A stretch of DNA of 49,352 bases from an uncultured Burkholderiales bacterium (GTDB taxonomy: Bacteria; Pseudomonadota; Gammaproteobacteria; Burkholderiales; Burkholderiaceae_C): assembly GCA_903844825.1 (NCBI GenBank), contig CAIMVC010000088.1, positions 1 to 49,352 of the forward strand. Direction: 5' to 3'. Numbering within the stretch: the first letter of the stretch is position 1; each line of letters opens with the position of its first letter. Position numbers and translations under genes: made by a program. Positions 39,926 through 49,352 of the stretch are shown here, piece after piece. The notes beneath the pieces are model-generated. The model did not search any database. It was not told where the DNA came from and saw only the letters and a program-made list of their open reading frames with translations.

Positions 39926-39955
39926 CAAAAAGCACCGCCTGGCGGTGCTTTTTTT
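39926..39955 (+). terminator. Rho-independent terminator after rpoZ
   Basis: AGCACCG (39931-39937) pairs with CGGTGCT (39943-39949) around CCTGG, followed by seven T (39949-39955). The A-run before it (39927-39930) could let it act on the other strand too. Confidence 0.9.
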
Positions 39956-40030
39956 ATGGAGCCGCCACCAGACGCAGCCCCGACGCCCCGCCAAAGGCGC
40001 TCTGCTTTTCAGGGCCTGCGGCGATCACGA

Positions 40031-40036
40031 TATATT
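40031..40036 (+). promoter_or_regulatory. Possible -10 directly before spoT
   Basis: TATATT lies just 7 bases before the ATG at 40043; a weak TTCAGG at 40008-40013 is 17 bases upstream. The predicted start falls on the ATG, implying a leaderless message or a later start codon. Confidence 0.35.
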
Positions 40037-40042
40037 CGAGCT

Positions 40043-42280
<2,238 letters not shown>

Positions 42281-42282
42281 GC

Positions 42283-42302
42283 CGGCGGCTAATCGGCCGC
42301 CG
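42283..42302. terminator. Hairpin between convergent spoT and greB
   Basis: CGGCGGC (42283-42289) and GCCGCCG (42296-42302) form a 7-bp stem with a 6-base loop in the 30-base gap. No T-run follows in either direction. Confidence 0.35.
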
Positions 42303-42310
42303 CGCCGCCG

Positions 42311-42877
42311 CTAAAAAACAGGGGGCTCGCCCGGTGCCGGGTAGGTGACCCGCAAGACTTCCAGCAGCTGAGGACCGTTGGGCGTGAGCAGCGTCAACTC
42401 GTCACCGACACGCGACTTGAGCAAGGTGCGCGCCACGGGCGAGACCCAGCTGATCTGCCCGGCCGCACTGTCCGCCTCGTCAATGCCCAGGATCGTGACG
42501 CAGCGCTCGGTCTGGCCGTCGGTCGCATAGCAAACGGTCGCGCCAAAAAATACCTGGTCCCGCCCGTGATGAACCGATGGATCGGTGATCTCAGCAATCT
42601 CCAGGCGACGCGTCAAAAAACGGATCAGACGATCAATTTCGCGCAAACGCTTTTTGCCGTAAATGTAGTCGCCGTTTTCAGAGCGGTCCCCGTTGCTGGC
42701 TGCCCAATGAACAATATCCACCACTTTGGGGCGCTCGTTATCGATCAGCTCGAGCAGCTGCGCCTTGAGCCGCGCGTAGCCGGCAGGCGTGATGTAGTTC
42801 TTGCCACCCGGCGGCAAAGCCGGCAGCGCCAGATCTTCATCATCGGCGTCGGTTTCTTTGGTGAAGGCTTTACTCAT
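42311..42877 (-). CDS. greB: Transcript cleavage factor GreB
   Basis: A 188-residue GreA/GreB-family factor that reactivates backtracked RNA polymerase by stimulating RNA cleavage. The coiled-coil domain (about 35-110) includes the NGDRSENGDYIYGKKRLREI tip region with acidic residues and RLIRFLTRR; the C-terminal FKBP-like domain (about 110-188) includes SWVSPVARTLLKSRVGDELT. The ENGDYIYGKKRLREID form marks GreB rather than GreA. An N-terminal 25-residue extension is present. The ATG at 42877 is chosen; the upstream frame runs into the tRNA gene. Confidence 0.93.
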   Translation of the reverse strand: MSKAFTKETDADDEDLALPALPPGGKNYITPAGYARLKAQLLELIDNERPKVVDIVHWAASNGDRSENGDYIYGKKRLREIDRLIRFLTRRLEIAEITDPSVHHGRDQVFFGATVCYATDGQTERCVTILGIDEADSAAGQISWVSPVARTLLKSRVGDELTLLTPNGPQLLEVLRVTYPAPGEPPVF

Positions 42878-42990
42878 GGGCAAAGTGGCATCCGGGGCGA
42901 CAGGGGGGGCCAAGACCGCGCAACATCCTAAGACGTATGGCGAGCGCGGCGCAAGCTTAGAAACCGTGAAAAACAGCTGGATCAGAAGCG

Positions 42991-43021
42991 AAAAACCCCT
43001 GGAACATTGCTGTTCCAGGGG
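42991..43021 (-). terminator. Terminator of tRNA-Arg
   Basis: CCCCTGGAACA (42996-43006) pairs with TGTTCCAGGGG (43011-43021), an 11-bp perfect stem with a TTGC loop (GCAA on the reverse strand). On the reverse strand five T follow (42995-42991), 9 bases past the tRNA end. Confidence 0.9.
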
Positions 43022-43029
43022 GAATCGTT

Positions 43030-43106
43030 TGGTGCGGCTGGCAGGAATTGAACCCACGACCCCTTGGTTCGTAGCCAAGTACTCTATCCAACTGAGCTAC
43101 AGCCGC
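43030..43106 (-). tRNA. tRNA-Arg (ACG)
   Basis: A 77-base tRNA with encoded CCA (43032-43030). The acceptor stem GCGGCTG pairs with CAGCCGC, and the anticodon loop CTACGAA between CTTGG and CCAAG gives ACG, normally edited to ICG to read CGU, CGC and CGA. The T arm is GTGGG-TTCAATT-CCTGC. A -10-like TATACT lies upstream on the reverse strand at 43122-43117, about 10 bases before the mature 5' end. Confidence 0.97.
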
Positions 43107-43116
43107 TAAGCCTCGA

Positions 43117-43122
43117 AGTATA
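43117..43122 (-). promoter_or_regulatory. -10 element of tRNA-Arg
   Basis: TATACT on the reverse strand, 11 bases upstream of the tRNA 5' end. No convincing -35 was found at 17-18 bases. Confidence 0.4.
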
Positions 43123-43251
43123 GCCCAAATTTAGCGCCATCTTCCGGAAAAAATCCGGCTTGCAGTGGCAGCCTGCGGCTCATGCCTTGAAATTCGCATT
43201 CAGGAGTTGGATTGTCAGTTTTTCGTCTGGCGAAAAATCCATAAATTGGCG

Positions 43252-43280
43252 TTGTATCTGGTGGATGAGCGTCCTATAGT
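43252..43280 (+). promoter_or_regulatory. Sigma70-like promoter of the catabolic operon
   Basis: TTGTAT (43252-43257) and TATAGT (43275-43280) are 17 bases apart. The predicted start is near 43287, giving a leader of about 115 bases before the SnoaL-like gene. The leader contains purine-rich segments but no structure I can name. Confidence 0.55.
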
Positions 43281-43400
43281 GCCCCGAGCAACGCGCTTGC
43301 GGCGGCTAAGACCGGACGGGGCCGAGAAAGAAGGGAAAGGTCAAAAAGGACTTTAAAAAGCGGCCATCGTTTGGCACGCACATTTTTAGATGGGAGACCC

Positions 43401-43841
43401 ATGAACAGCAAGGAACGACAGGAGGTCCGCCAGGAACTTGAAGCGCTGGCGATCGACTATTGGTATGAGGTCGATTTCAACTGGGGCCAGCAAGCACATG
43501 CGTTCTACACGGCAGATGCTGAGTTCACCACGAGCCTGAAAACGCGGCGCGGGCACCAGGAGATCCGTGATTTTTACCATGCGCGCCAGGCACGCGGCGC
43601 ACGCACGTCGCTGCATGTGGTTCAGAATTTCCGAGTTGGCAGCATCGCTGTCCCTCGAGTCGACGTGAACTACATCATGAGCCTGTATGCCGCCGACGGC
43701 GAGGGCGTTCAGCCTTCGAAACCCGCCATCATGGTCGCGGACGTGCGCGAAACGCTCGTGAGGCAGCCGGACGGCAGCTGGCTGTACAGCGCACGCACGC
43801 TCAAGCCACTGTTTCGCGACGACACACCAACGACTGGCTAG
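43401..43841 (+). CDS. SnoaL/NTF2-like protein
   Basis: A 146-residue protein of the NTF2-like fold (SnoaL or ring-hydroxylase beta-like): helical start EVRQELEALAIDYWYEVDFN, then HAFYTADAEFTTSLKTRRGH (about 34-53), REIRDFYHARQARGAR-like helix, and a sheet with LHVVQNFRVGSIAV and LVRQPDGSWLYSARTL. Members can be isomerases, hydrolases or dehydratases or simply bind ligands. A good ribosome site (GGGAGA) precedes the ATG at 43401. It is the first gene of the seven-gene operon. Confidence 0.82.
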   Translation: MNSKERQEVRQELEALAIDYWYEVDFNWGQQAHAFYTADAEFTTSLKTRRGHQEIRDFYHARQARGARTSLHVVQNFRVGSIAVPRVDVNYIMSLYAADGEGVQPSKPAIMVADVRETLVRQPDGSWLYSARTLKPLFRDDTPTTG

Positions 43842-43863
43842 ACCAGACCATCAGACCAATCTC

Positions 43864-44490
43864 ATGTTCCTCGACCCCGCGACAACACCTGACCTCAAGC
43901 GCACCTTGTTCAACTCGATCGTCGCGCCCCGACCGATCGGCTGGATCAGCACGATCAACAACGCGGGCCAGGTCAATCTGGCGCCTTTCTCGCACTTCAA
44001 CCTGGTTTCGACCTCGCCACCGGTGGTCATTTTTTCCTGTAACGCGCCACACGACAGGCAAGAAAAAGACACGTTGCGCAACGTCAGGCAGACCGGTGAA
44101 TTCGTCACCAACCTCGTCACCTGGGATCTGCGTGGCCCCATGAACATGAGCTCATTGAACGCACCTTACGGCACCGATGAATTTGAACTCGCCGGCCTGG
44201 AGAAGGCTGCCAGCGTCTTGGTCAGGCCGCCGCGTGTGGCCGCTTCGCCGGCATCGATGGAGTGCAAGCTGTTGCGCATTGTCGAGATCGAGCCTACGGG
44301 CCCTGGTGAAACCAAGAGCAGCGTTGTGTTTGGACGCATCATCGGCATTCACCTGGACGAGCATTTTGTCGACCCGGACGGCTCATTTCAGGTGACGTTG
44401 ACAAAACCATTGACCCGGCTTGATGGGAACAATTACGCCACCATTGGTCCGGTGGACCAGCTGGGCCGCCCCAGCCCCCGCAACGGCTGA
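43864..44490 (+). CDS. Flavin reductase-like (FMN-binding) protein
   Basis: A 208-residue protein of the flavin reductase-like split-barrel family: FNSIVAPRPIGWISTINNAG at 17-36, NLAPFSHFNLVSTSPPVVIF, and EKDTLRNVRQTGEFVTNLV. The PRPIGWIST form marks the flavoredoxin/DIM6-NTAB branch that binds FMN. It could reduce flavin for a monooxygenase or act directly as an oxidoreductase; no two-component monooxygenase is encoded in the window. It lies 22 bases after the SnoaL-like gene. Confidence 0.87.
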   Translation: MFLDPATTPDLKRTLFNSIVAPRPIGWISTINNAGQVNLAPFSHFNLVSTSPPVVIFSCNAPHDRQEKDTLRNVRQTGEFVTNLVTWDLRGPMNMSSLNAPYGTDEFELAGLEKAASVLVRPPRVAASPASMECKLLRIVEIEPTGPGETKSSVVFGRIIGIHLDEHFVDPDGSFQVTLTKPLTRLDGNNYATIGPVDQLGRPSPRNG

Positions 44491-44533
44491 GGCGAAGGCC
44501 GAGGCATTCCTAAAGCATCAAGTCAACCCGAGC

Positions 44534-45358
44534 ATGAACACTTCAAACAACATGAAAGTACGGGACAGCGCCGCTGTCCATGACCTGGCAGCGCTGCAGA
44601 TCGTGCGAGGGCAAAATTTTCTCGTTCAATGGCTGGGCAAGGACATCACCAGCGTGACGGCTCGCAGCCACCATGAGATGTTGCTGCTGCTACCGGACGC
44701 AGGTGCGCAAGTGCGAATTGGCGGCACAACTCACGAGCTGCCGCCGCGCAGCGTCTGCGTACTCCCGGGCGGTGGCGCTGAAGTGCATCTGAGCGCAGGC
44801 AACGGCGCAGCACTGGTCGCGTCGTCCCGGCTGGACCTGCCTGTCAACACCGCCGTCAACCACAGCGCCTACGTCGAGCCGGACCCGCGCATCATTGCCT
44901 CAGACCAGGGCTACCGGCGACGACAGGGCGCGGGCGGCGTGCATGTGATCGAGGTCGACAAGATTGCCGCGCCCGCAGACAAACCGCGGCTGAAGATGTT
45001 TAAAACCGACACCTTGAGCATCAATTGGGTCGAGTACTTTGAAGCGCGTGACCGCTCGCAGCTCAGCCCGCACAGCCATGGCAGTTTCGAGCAGGGGTCG
45101 CTGGCTTTGGCCGGCAATTTCATTCACCACCTGCGCGTGAACTGGGGACCCGACGCCAACGACTGGCGCGACGACCAGCACCTGGCGGCTGGCTCGCCAT
45201 CCATGATCACGGTGCCCGTGCATCTGATCCACACCACGGAAGGCGTTGGAGGTGGCCGGCATTTGCTGATTGACGTTTTCTCGCCTCCGCGCGAAGACTT
45301 CATTGAGCGCGGTTGGGTCGCCAATGCGGGGGACTACACACGCGAGCGCTCTGCGTGA
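44534..45358 (+). CDS. Cupin-like protein
   Basis: A 274-residue protein that looks like a bicupin. An N-terminal region has SHHEMLLLLPDAGAQVRIGG and ELPPRSVCVLPGGGAEVHL, then the C-terminal half has LSPHSHGSFEQGSLALAGNF, which offers possible metal His/Glu ligands (HSH...E), and VPVHLIHTTEGVGGG. The substrate is unknown. Its position after the flavin reductase and before the transport/hydrolase genes suggests a catabolic step or ligand sensing. I chose the ATG at 44534; the earlier frame overlaps the flavin reductase gene. Confidence 0.75.
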   Translation: MNTSNNMKVRDSAAVHDLAALQIVRGQNFLVQWLGKDITSVTARSHHEMLLLLPDAGAQVRIGGTTHELPPRSVCVLPGGGAEVHLSAGNGAALVASSRLDLPVNTAVNHSAYVEPDPRIIASDQGYRRRQGAGGVHVIEVDKIAAPADKPRLKMFKTDTLSINWVEYFEARDRSQLSPHSHGSFEQGSLALAGNFIHHLRVNWGPDANDWRDDQHLAAGSPSMITVPVHLIHTTEGVGGGRHLLIDVFSPPREDFIERGWVANAGDYTRERSA

Positions 45359-45485
45359 CAAGCCATGCAATGCCCTCCCACGCAACGATGGCCACCAGAC
45401 GGCCAAAGAACAGCTCAAACGCCGGGAAATATCCAGCAGTGATCACCAGCCATCCCGGCCTCCTTTTATTTTCACGCCAACAAAG

Positions 45486-46493
45486 ATGACCATGACACTG
45501 AAACGCTTGTCTCCAACCGCCCCGATCCGATGGATGCTGGCCCTTTTGGGTCTCGGTCTGTGGCTGGCACCGGGGGCGTGGAGCGCCTGGGCCCAGTCCT
45601 GGCCCAACAAGGTCGTGCGCATCATCGTTCCTTATCCTGCCGGTGGGTCAACCGACGTACTGGCCAGGCTGCTCGCAACCCGTCTGGGGCAGGCGACCGG
45701 CCAAGCGTTTGTTGTCGAGAACCGTGCCGGCGCGAACGGCAACCTCGGCGCAGCGGCCGTAGCAGCCGCACCTGCCGATGGCTACACACTGCTGTTCACG
45801 ACCACCGGGCCACTGGTGTTCAACAAGTACATGTACAAGACCACGCCCTTCGACCCGCTCAAGGATTTCACACCGATCGTCAAGGTCGCCGAAATTCCGC
45901 TTCTGATCGCTGCCAGCGCCAGACTGCCCATTCATGACCTTGGCGAGCTGGTCAGCTACGCCAAAGCCAACCCCGGCAAGCTCACGTATTCAACAGCCGG
46001 CAATGGATCCATGGGGCACCTGACCGGCCATCTGCTGCAGCGGCAGACCGGAATCAAGCTGGTGCACGTGCCCTACAGCGGGTCTGCGCCGGCACTCAAC
46101 GACATGCTCGCCGGAGTGGTCGACCTCAGCATCGACCTGGCGCCCACCTACATCCAGCACGTCACCTCCGGCAAGGTACGAGCGCTTGCGGCCACCAGCA
46201 GCAAACGAGCCGAGCTCTTGCCGCAAACACAGACCGTTGCTGAACAAGGGGGAAAGGCATTCGAGGCCACTGGCTGGAGCGCCTTCGTCGGGCCGGCGGG
46301 CCTGCCCGCAGAAGTCGTGCAGAAGGTCAACAGCATGGTCAATCAGTACCTTGCGAGCGACGACGGCAAACAGGCGCTGCGAGGTCTGGGCATGCAGCCT
46401 GCGGGCGGATCACCCAAGGAGCTGGCCGACTACATCGCCAGCCAAACCGTTATCTGGAAACCCGTCGTCGAGGCCGCTGCAGCCAATGAATGA
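45486..46493 (+). CDS. Bug/TctC-family solute receptor A
   Basis: A 335-residue periplasmic receptor. The signal peptide runs to about residue 38 (MLALLGLGLWLAPGAWSAWA), then WPNKVVRIIVPYPAGGSTDV, ENRAGANGNLGAAAVAAAPA and YSTAGNGSMGHLTGHLLQ follow, all Bug motifs. Candidates for ligand are carboxylates, including aromatic or pyrone dicarboxylates given the neighbouring hydrolase. ATG codons at 45486 and 45492 are both possible. Its stop overlaps the next gene by 8 bases, so expression with the hydrolase is coupled. Confidence 0.93.
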   Translation: MTMTLKRLSPTAPIRWMLALLGLGLWLAPGAWSAWAQSWPNKVVRIIVPYPAGGSTDVLARLLATRLGQATGQAFVVENRAGANGNLGAAAVAAAPADGYTLLFTTTGPLVFNKYMYKTTPFDPLKDFTPIVKVAEIPLLIAASARLPIHDLGELVSYAKANPGKLTYSTAGNGSMGHLTGHLLQRQTGIKLVHVPYSGSAPALNDMLAGVVDLSIDLAPTYIQHVTSGKVRALAATSSKRAELLPQTQTVAEQGGKAFEATGWSAFVGPAGLPAEVVQKVNSMVNQYLASDDGKQALRGLGMQPAGGSPKELADYIASQTVIWKPVVEAAAANE

Positions 46494-47346
46494 CGGCCGC
46501 CTCATGCCCGACCCCGTGCGCGTCGACTGCCACGCACATGTCTACGACACCGCGCACCATCCGTTTCACGGCACACGTGGCTTTGACACCGCGCCCAACG
46601 AAGTCGGCACCGCAGATCAGTTTTACTGTGTTCTGAAGGCGCACGGTTTCACGCACGGCCTGCTGGTCAACCCGCTGGGCGGCTACGGCACCAACAATAC
46701 CTGCTTGCTCGAAGTGCTGGAGCGCTTTGGAGGCACCTATCGTGGGGTCGCCTTGATCGCTGATGGCACGCCGGAGGCCGAGTTCGACCGCATGGCACGA
46801 GCCGGCGTCATTGGCTTGCGCTTTAACCTGAACTTTCCATCCAGCCCAACGCTTTACTCTGAAGGGGCGCAACGCTCGTTGGCCATCGCGCGCGAGCTGG
46901 GCTGGTTTGCGCAGGTGCACTATGAAGGTCAGACCCTCATCAATGCCCTGCCCGTGCTTCGCAAGTGCGGCCTGCCCATCGTGATAGACCACTGTGGACG
47001 TCCCGACCCCGCGCTGGGCATTGAACAGAGTGGCTTTCGTGAGCTGCTCGCCCTGGGGCGCGAAGGTCAGGCCATCATCAAGCTCTCCGGGGCATTTCGC
47101 TACCCGGGCAGCCGCTTTCCCTACACCGAGTCAGACCCGTACGTCGCAGCGCTGATCGAGGCGTTCACCCTGGACCGATGCGTCTGGGGTTCCGACTGGC
47201 CCTACCTGCGCGCCAAAGAGCGCGTCGACCATGCGACGTTGTTGGCGGCCTTCGAACGCTGGGTACCCGATCCAGACGATCGACTCAAGGTTCTATCGCA
47301 CAACCCCATGCGACTGTTCGGTTTTACAGCGCAACACCCACGTTGA
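46486..47346 (+). CDS. TIM-barrel amidohydrolase-family hydrolase A
   Basis: A 286-residue amidohydrolase-2 family protein resembling 2-pyrone-4,6-dicarboxylate lactonases. Candidate active-site residues are His16 and His18 in VDCHAHVYD, a His in AQVHYEGQT, His in VIDHCGRPD and Asp in VWGSDWPY. It would hydrolyse a lactone or amide or decarboxylate an acid in the cytosol. The start at 46486 overlaps the receptor stop in ATGAATGA. Which reaction applies cannot be read from sequence. Confidence 0.87.
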   Translation: MNDGRLMPDPVRVDCHAHVYDTAHHPFHGTRGFDTAPNEVGTADQFYCVLKAHGFTHGLLVNPLGGYGTNNTCLLEVLERFGGTYRGVALIADGTPEAEFDRMARAGVIGLRFNLNFPSSPTLYSEGAQRSLAIARELGWFAQVHYEGQTLINALPVLRKCGLPIVIDHCGRPDPALGIEQSGFRELLALGREGQAIIKLSGAFRYPGSRFPYTESDPYVAALIEAFTLDRCVWGSDWPYLRAKERVDHATLLAAFERWVPDPDDRLKVLSHNPMRLFGFTAQHPR

Positions 47347-47362
47347 TCCACTGGAGCACCTG

Positions 47363-48334
47363 ATGCAAAAAATTCTCGACATCTTTCGCAAGACCATGAC
47401 CATGGCGATTGCTGCCAGCGCGTGCGCCACGGGCCTGACTCTGGCGGCCGGCCCTTTTCCGGACAAGCCAATACGGGTCATCGTCCCTTATGCCGTTGGC
47501 GGTGCAGACACCTTCATCCGACCCCTGCAGCCCACGCTCAAGCGCGATCACGGCATTGATCTGGTCATAGAAACCGTCACCGGCGCGGGAGGCACGGTCG
47601 GTGCCAATCAGGTCAAACGCGCCAGCGCCGATGGCTATACGCTGCTTTTTGCCGGCAGCGGCGCCCTGACCATTGCCCCGGTCCTTCAAGGCATCAACCT
47701 GTCGATCAACGACTTTGAGCCGATCACCAACTTGGTGTCCATACCCTACATCGTTGCAGTACGCAAAGAATCGCCCCTGCAAAGCGCAGCGGCATTCATT
47801 GACTACGCCAAGCGCAACCCCGATCTGATCACTTATGGCTCACCGGGAACAGGCAGCGCGCCGCATCTGGCTCTGGCGGCCACTGCCGAAAAACTCGGCA
47901 CCGGCCTGACGCACATCCCCTTCAGCGGGATTTCCACTGCCGTGCAAGCCCTGCTCGGCGGCCACATCACGGCCGTGGTGGGCGCACCCAGCGTGGTCAT
48001 GCCGCAGGTCCGCGCCGGCCGCCTGAGCGCACTGGCCATCACCAGCAAAGACCGATCCGCGCTGAGCCCGGAAATTCCCACTCTGGCAGAAGCCGGCGTT
48101 GCCGTCGACGTCACCACCCATTTTGGCTTTTTCGCCCCCAAAGGCACGCCCGATGTGGTGATCCAAAAACTGATCGTGGCCATTCGCGATGCAGCGCGCG
48201 ACCAGGCCTTTATCAAGACCATGGAGACCATGCAAAACCGCATTGAACTGCTGCCCGGCGCCGCCTTTACCAAAGCCCTCGAACAAGAAGCCGCAGGCTT
48301 TGCGCCCATCGTCGCAAAGTTACCCAAGCAATGA
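47363..48334 (+). CDS. Bug/TctC-family solute receptor B
   Basis: A 323-residue periplasmic receptor, second in this operon. A signal peptide runs to about residue 29 (MAIAASACATGLTLAAG). FPDKPIRVIVPYAVGGADTF, TGAGGTVGANQVKRASADGY and YGSPGTGSAPHLAL are Bug motifs. It differs clearly from receptor A (ADTF and ETVTGAGG against STDV and ENRAG), so it probably binds a different or modified compound. It overlaps the second hydrolase in ATGA. Confidence 0.93.
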   Translation: MQKILDIFRKTMTMAIAASACATGLTLAAGPFPDKPIRVIVPYAVGGADTFIRPLQPTLKRDHGIDLVIETVTGAGGTVGANQVKRASADGYTLLFAGSGALTIAPVLQGINLSINDFEPITNLVSIPYIVAVRKESPLQSAAAFIDYAKRNPDLITYGSPGTGSAPHLALAATAEKLGTGLTHIPFSGISTAVQALLGGHITAVVGAPSVVMPQVRAGRLSALAITSKDRSALSPEIPTLAEAGVAVDVTTHFGFFAPKGTPDVVIQKLIVAIRDAARDQAFIKTMETMQNRIELLPGAAFTKALEQEAAGFAPIVAKLPKQ

Positions 48335-49137
48335 CCCCCATCGCGCAATCCCCGGCGCCACGGGTTGATGCACACGCCCACCTCTACACCCTGGACATGC
48401 CCCTGGCGGGAACCGCCTGGCACCGCCCGCCCACTGACGCCAACGTGGACAGCTACCTTCAGATGCTTGACGAGCACAGCGTGCAGTACGCGGTCCTGGC
48501 CGCGGCAAGCCTGTATGGCGACTACAACGACTACCAGATCGACGCCTGCCGCAAACATCAGCGCCTGCGGACCACCGTCATCGTGCGCCCCGATGTCGAA
48601 CGCTATGTGCTGGAAAAAATGAAGGACGATGGTGTTGTCGGTATCCGCCTGCAATGGCGCAGGGTCCAAGACACACCCGATCTGGACTCATTCGAGTACC
48701 GCCGGTTGCTGCGACGCGTGCGCGATCTCGATTGGCATGTCCACATCAACGATGATGCATTGCGCTTGGCCCGGCCGATGCAGCAGCTGGAAGCCGCAGG
48801 CGTGAAGATCGTGGTTGACCACTTTGGCAATCCAGCCAACGGCATCGACTGCGAAGGATTTCAAAGCGTCCTGCGCGCCATCGAACGCGGGCGAACATGG
48901 GTGAAACTGTCCGCCGGCTTTCGCCAGACATCAGCCCAGGCCCCGACAGCGCATGCCCAGGCGCTGCTCAAAACCGGTGGCCCTGAACGCCTGTTCTGGG
49001 GCAGCGACTGGCCTTTTGCAGCCTATGAATCCAGCATCACCTACCAAAAAACCGTCGACGATTTCGCCAGATGGATCCCCGACCCGGCGATACGCCAGCG
49101 CATCCACGACAACGCCTACACATTCTATTTTTCCTGA
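48331..49137 (+). CDS. TIM-barrel amidohydrolase-family hydrolase B
   Basis: A 268-residue paralogue of hydrolase A. The metal/active-site motifs are RVDAHAHLYT (His15, His17), WHVHINDD, IVVDHFGNPANG and FWGSDWPFAAYES. It belongs to the same lactonase/decarboxylase family. Coupling with receptor B repeats the receptor-hydrolase pairing seen upstream. It ends the operon; no transporter membrane subunits or regulator are encoded with it. Confidence 0.87.
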   Translation: MTPIAQSPAPRVDAHAHLYTLDMPLAGTAWHRPPTDANVDSYLQMLDEHSVQYAVLAAASLYGDYNDYQIDACRKHQRLRTTVIVRPDVERYVLEKMKDDGVVGIRLQWRRVQDTPDLDSFEYRRLLRRVRDLDWHVHINDDALRLARPMQQLEAAGVKIVVDHFGNPANGIDCEGFQSVLRAIERGRTWVKLSAGFRQTSAQAPTAHAQALLKTGGPERLFWGSDWPFAAYESSITYQKTVDDFARWIPDPAIRQRIHDNAYTFYFS

Positions 49138-49189
49138 AGCCAGCTCAAGCGCGCTGCAGAGGGCCACAGGGCCGCGACACAAGGCCAGA

Positions 49190-49220
49190 AACAACAAAGC
49201 CCACTCGGTTAAAAGTGGGC
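49190..49220 (-). terminator. Terminator of the CAT tRNA
   Basis: GCCCACT (49199-49205) and AGTGGGC (49214-49220) form a 7-bp stem with an 8-base loop. On the reverse strand a T-rich stretch (TTTGTTGTTT) follows. It ends 17 bases from the tRNA 3' end, and may also serve the operon on the forward strand less well. Confidence 0.7.
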
Positions 49221-49237
49221 CAAGTCATTGAGTGAAA

Positions 49238-49314
49238 TGGTAGGGCGTCACGGACTTGAACCGTGGACCAAAGGATTATGAGTCCTCTGCTCTAACCAAC
49301 TGAGCTAACGCCCC
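49238..49314 (-). tRNA. tRNA with CAT anticodon (Met or Ile2)
   Basis: A 77-base tRNA with encoded CCA (49240-49238). The acceptor GGGGCGT pairs with ACGCCCT (one G-T pair at the end), the D arm is intact, and the anticodon loop CTCATAA gives CAT. Without the initiator's features (mismatch at 1-72 with three GC pairs in the anticodon stem) it is an elongator-type tRNA. It could be Met or the Ile tRNA whose C34 becomes lysidine; I cannot tell from sequence alone. Confidence 0.93.
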
Positions 49315-49326
49315 GAACCAGCGGGA

Positions 49327-49332
49327 ATTGTA
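49327..49332 (-). promoter_or_regulatory. -10 element of the CAT tRNA
   Basis: TACAAT on the reverse strand, 12 bases upstream of the mature 5' end. The -35 would be near or beyond the window edge. Confidence 0.4.
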
Positions 49333-49352
49333 ATGCGCTCGCCATGCACAAC

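Noticed and set aside
43107..43400. Attachment site copy of the CAT tRNA end at the left side of the catabolic operon
   Set aside because: I looked for the tRNA 3' sequence in this gap and did not find it, and no integrase is encoded.

Overview
The window reads as chromosomal DNA of a Betaproteobacterium of the order Burkholderiales, most likely Comamonadaceae (Polaromonas/Rhodoferax/Variovorax-like). This is inferred from the GC-rich codon use, the several Bug-type (TctC) solute receptors, and the housekeeping block rph-rdgB-hemW diverging from yicC-gmk-rpoZ-spoT with greB convergent. I saw no insertion sequence, phage gene, CRISPR array or replication origin.

Layout. 1-9.8 kb: the 5' part of a dusC-like gene, an acetyltransferase, an electron-transfer trio (2Fe-2S ferredoxin, cytochrome c4-like diheme, triheme cytochrome c), an MFS exporter, a short run of small genes plus an RluA-type pseudouridine synthase and an SDR, then a reverse-strand unit of a short MetE-like methionine synthase, a His-rich cupin and a DUF427 protein, and yaeQ. 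10-19.7 kb: a voltage-gated-type ion channel, a LigAB extradiol dioxygenase with an alpha/beta hydrolase and an acyl-CoA ligase, a TonB-dependent receptor, a second MFS transporter and a cytosolic DsbA/FrnE-like protein.

19.7-24.5 kb is a copper-handling cassette: a His/Cys-rich secreted protein, a small periplasmic protein, a TolC-family lipoprotein that appears to lack both beta-barrel insertions, a Tat-exported multicopper oxidase, a cupredoxin and a CusF-like chaperone. No RND pump or adaptor is present. A structured 242-base leader with interleaved perfect stems and a terminator-like T-run lies between the first two genes. This cassette is my best candidate for something not yet described. 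It is followed by a DUF2892 membrane protein with a well-placed FNR-type box and by a frameshifted DUF1415 gene.

25-31.3 kb is a catabolic locus in which two DapA-superfamily paralogues flank a LysR regulator, together with a Bug receptor and a flavin dehydrogenase. 31.4-34.7 kb holds a periplasmic binding protein coupled to a hybrid histidine kinase with no transporter genes. 35-42.9 kb is the housekeeping core: nucleotide-pool cleaning, RNase PH, heme chaperone, guanylate kinase, RNA polymerase omega, (p)ppGpp enzyme and GreB.

43-49.3 kb: between two reverse-strand tRNA genes (Arg-ACG and a CAT-anticodon tRNA) sits a seven-gene forward operon with its own sigma70-like promoter. It encodes a SnoaL-like protein, a flavin reductase-like protein, a cupin, and two successive pairs of Bug receptor plus TIM-barrel hydrolase, which suggests uptake and hydrolysis of two related carboxylated or lactone compounds.
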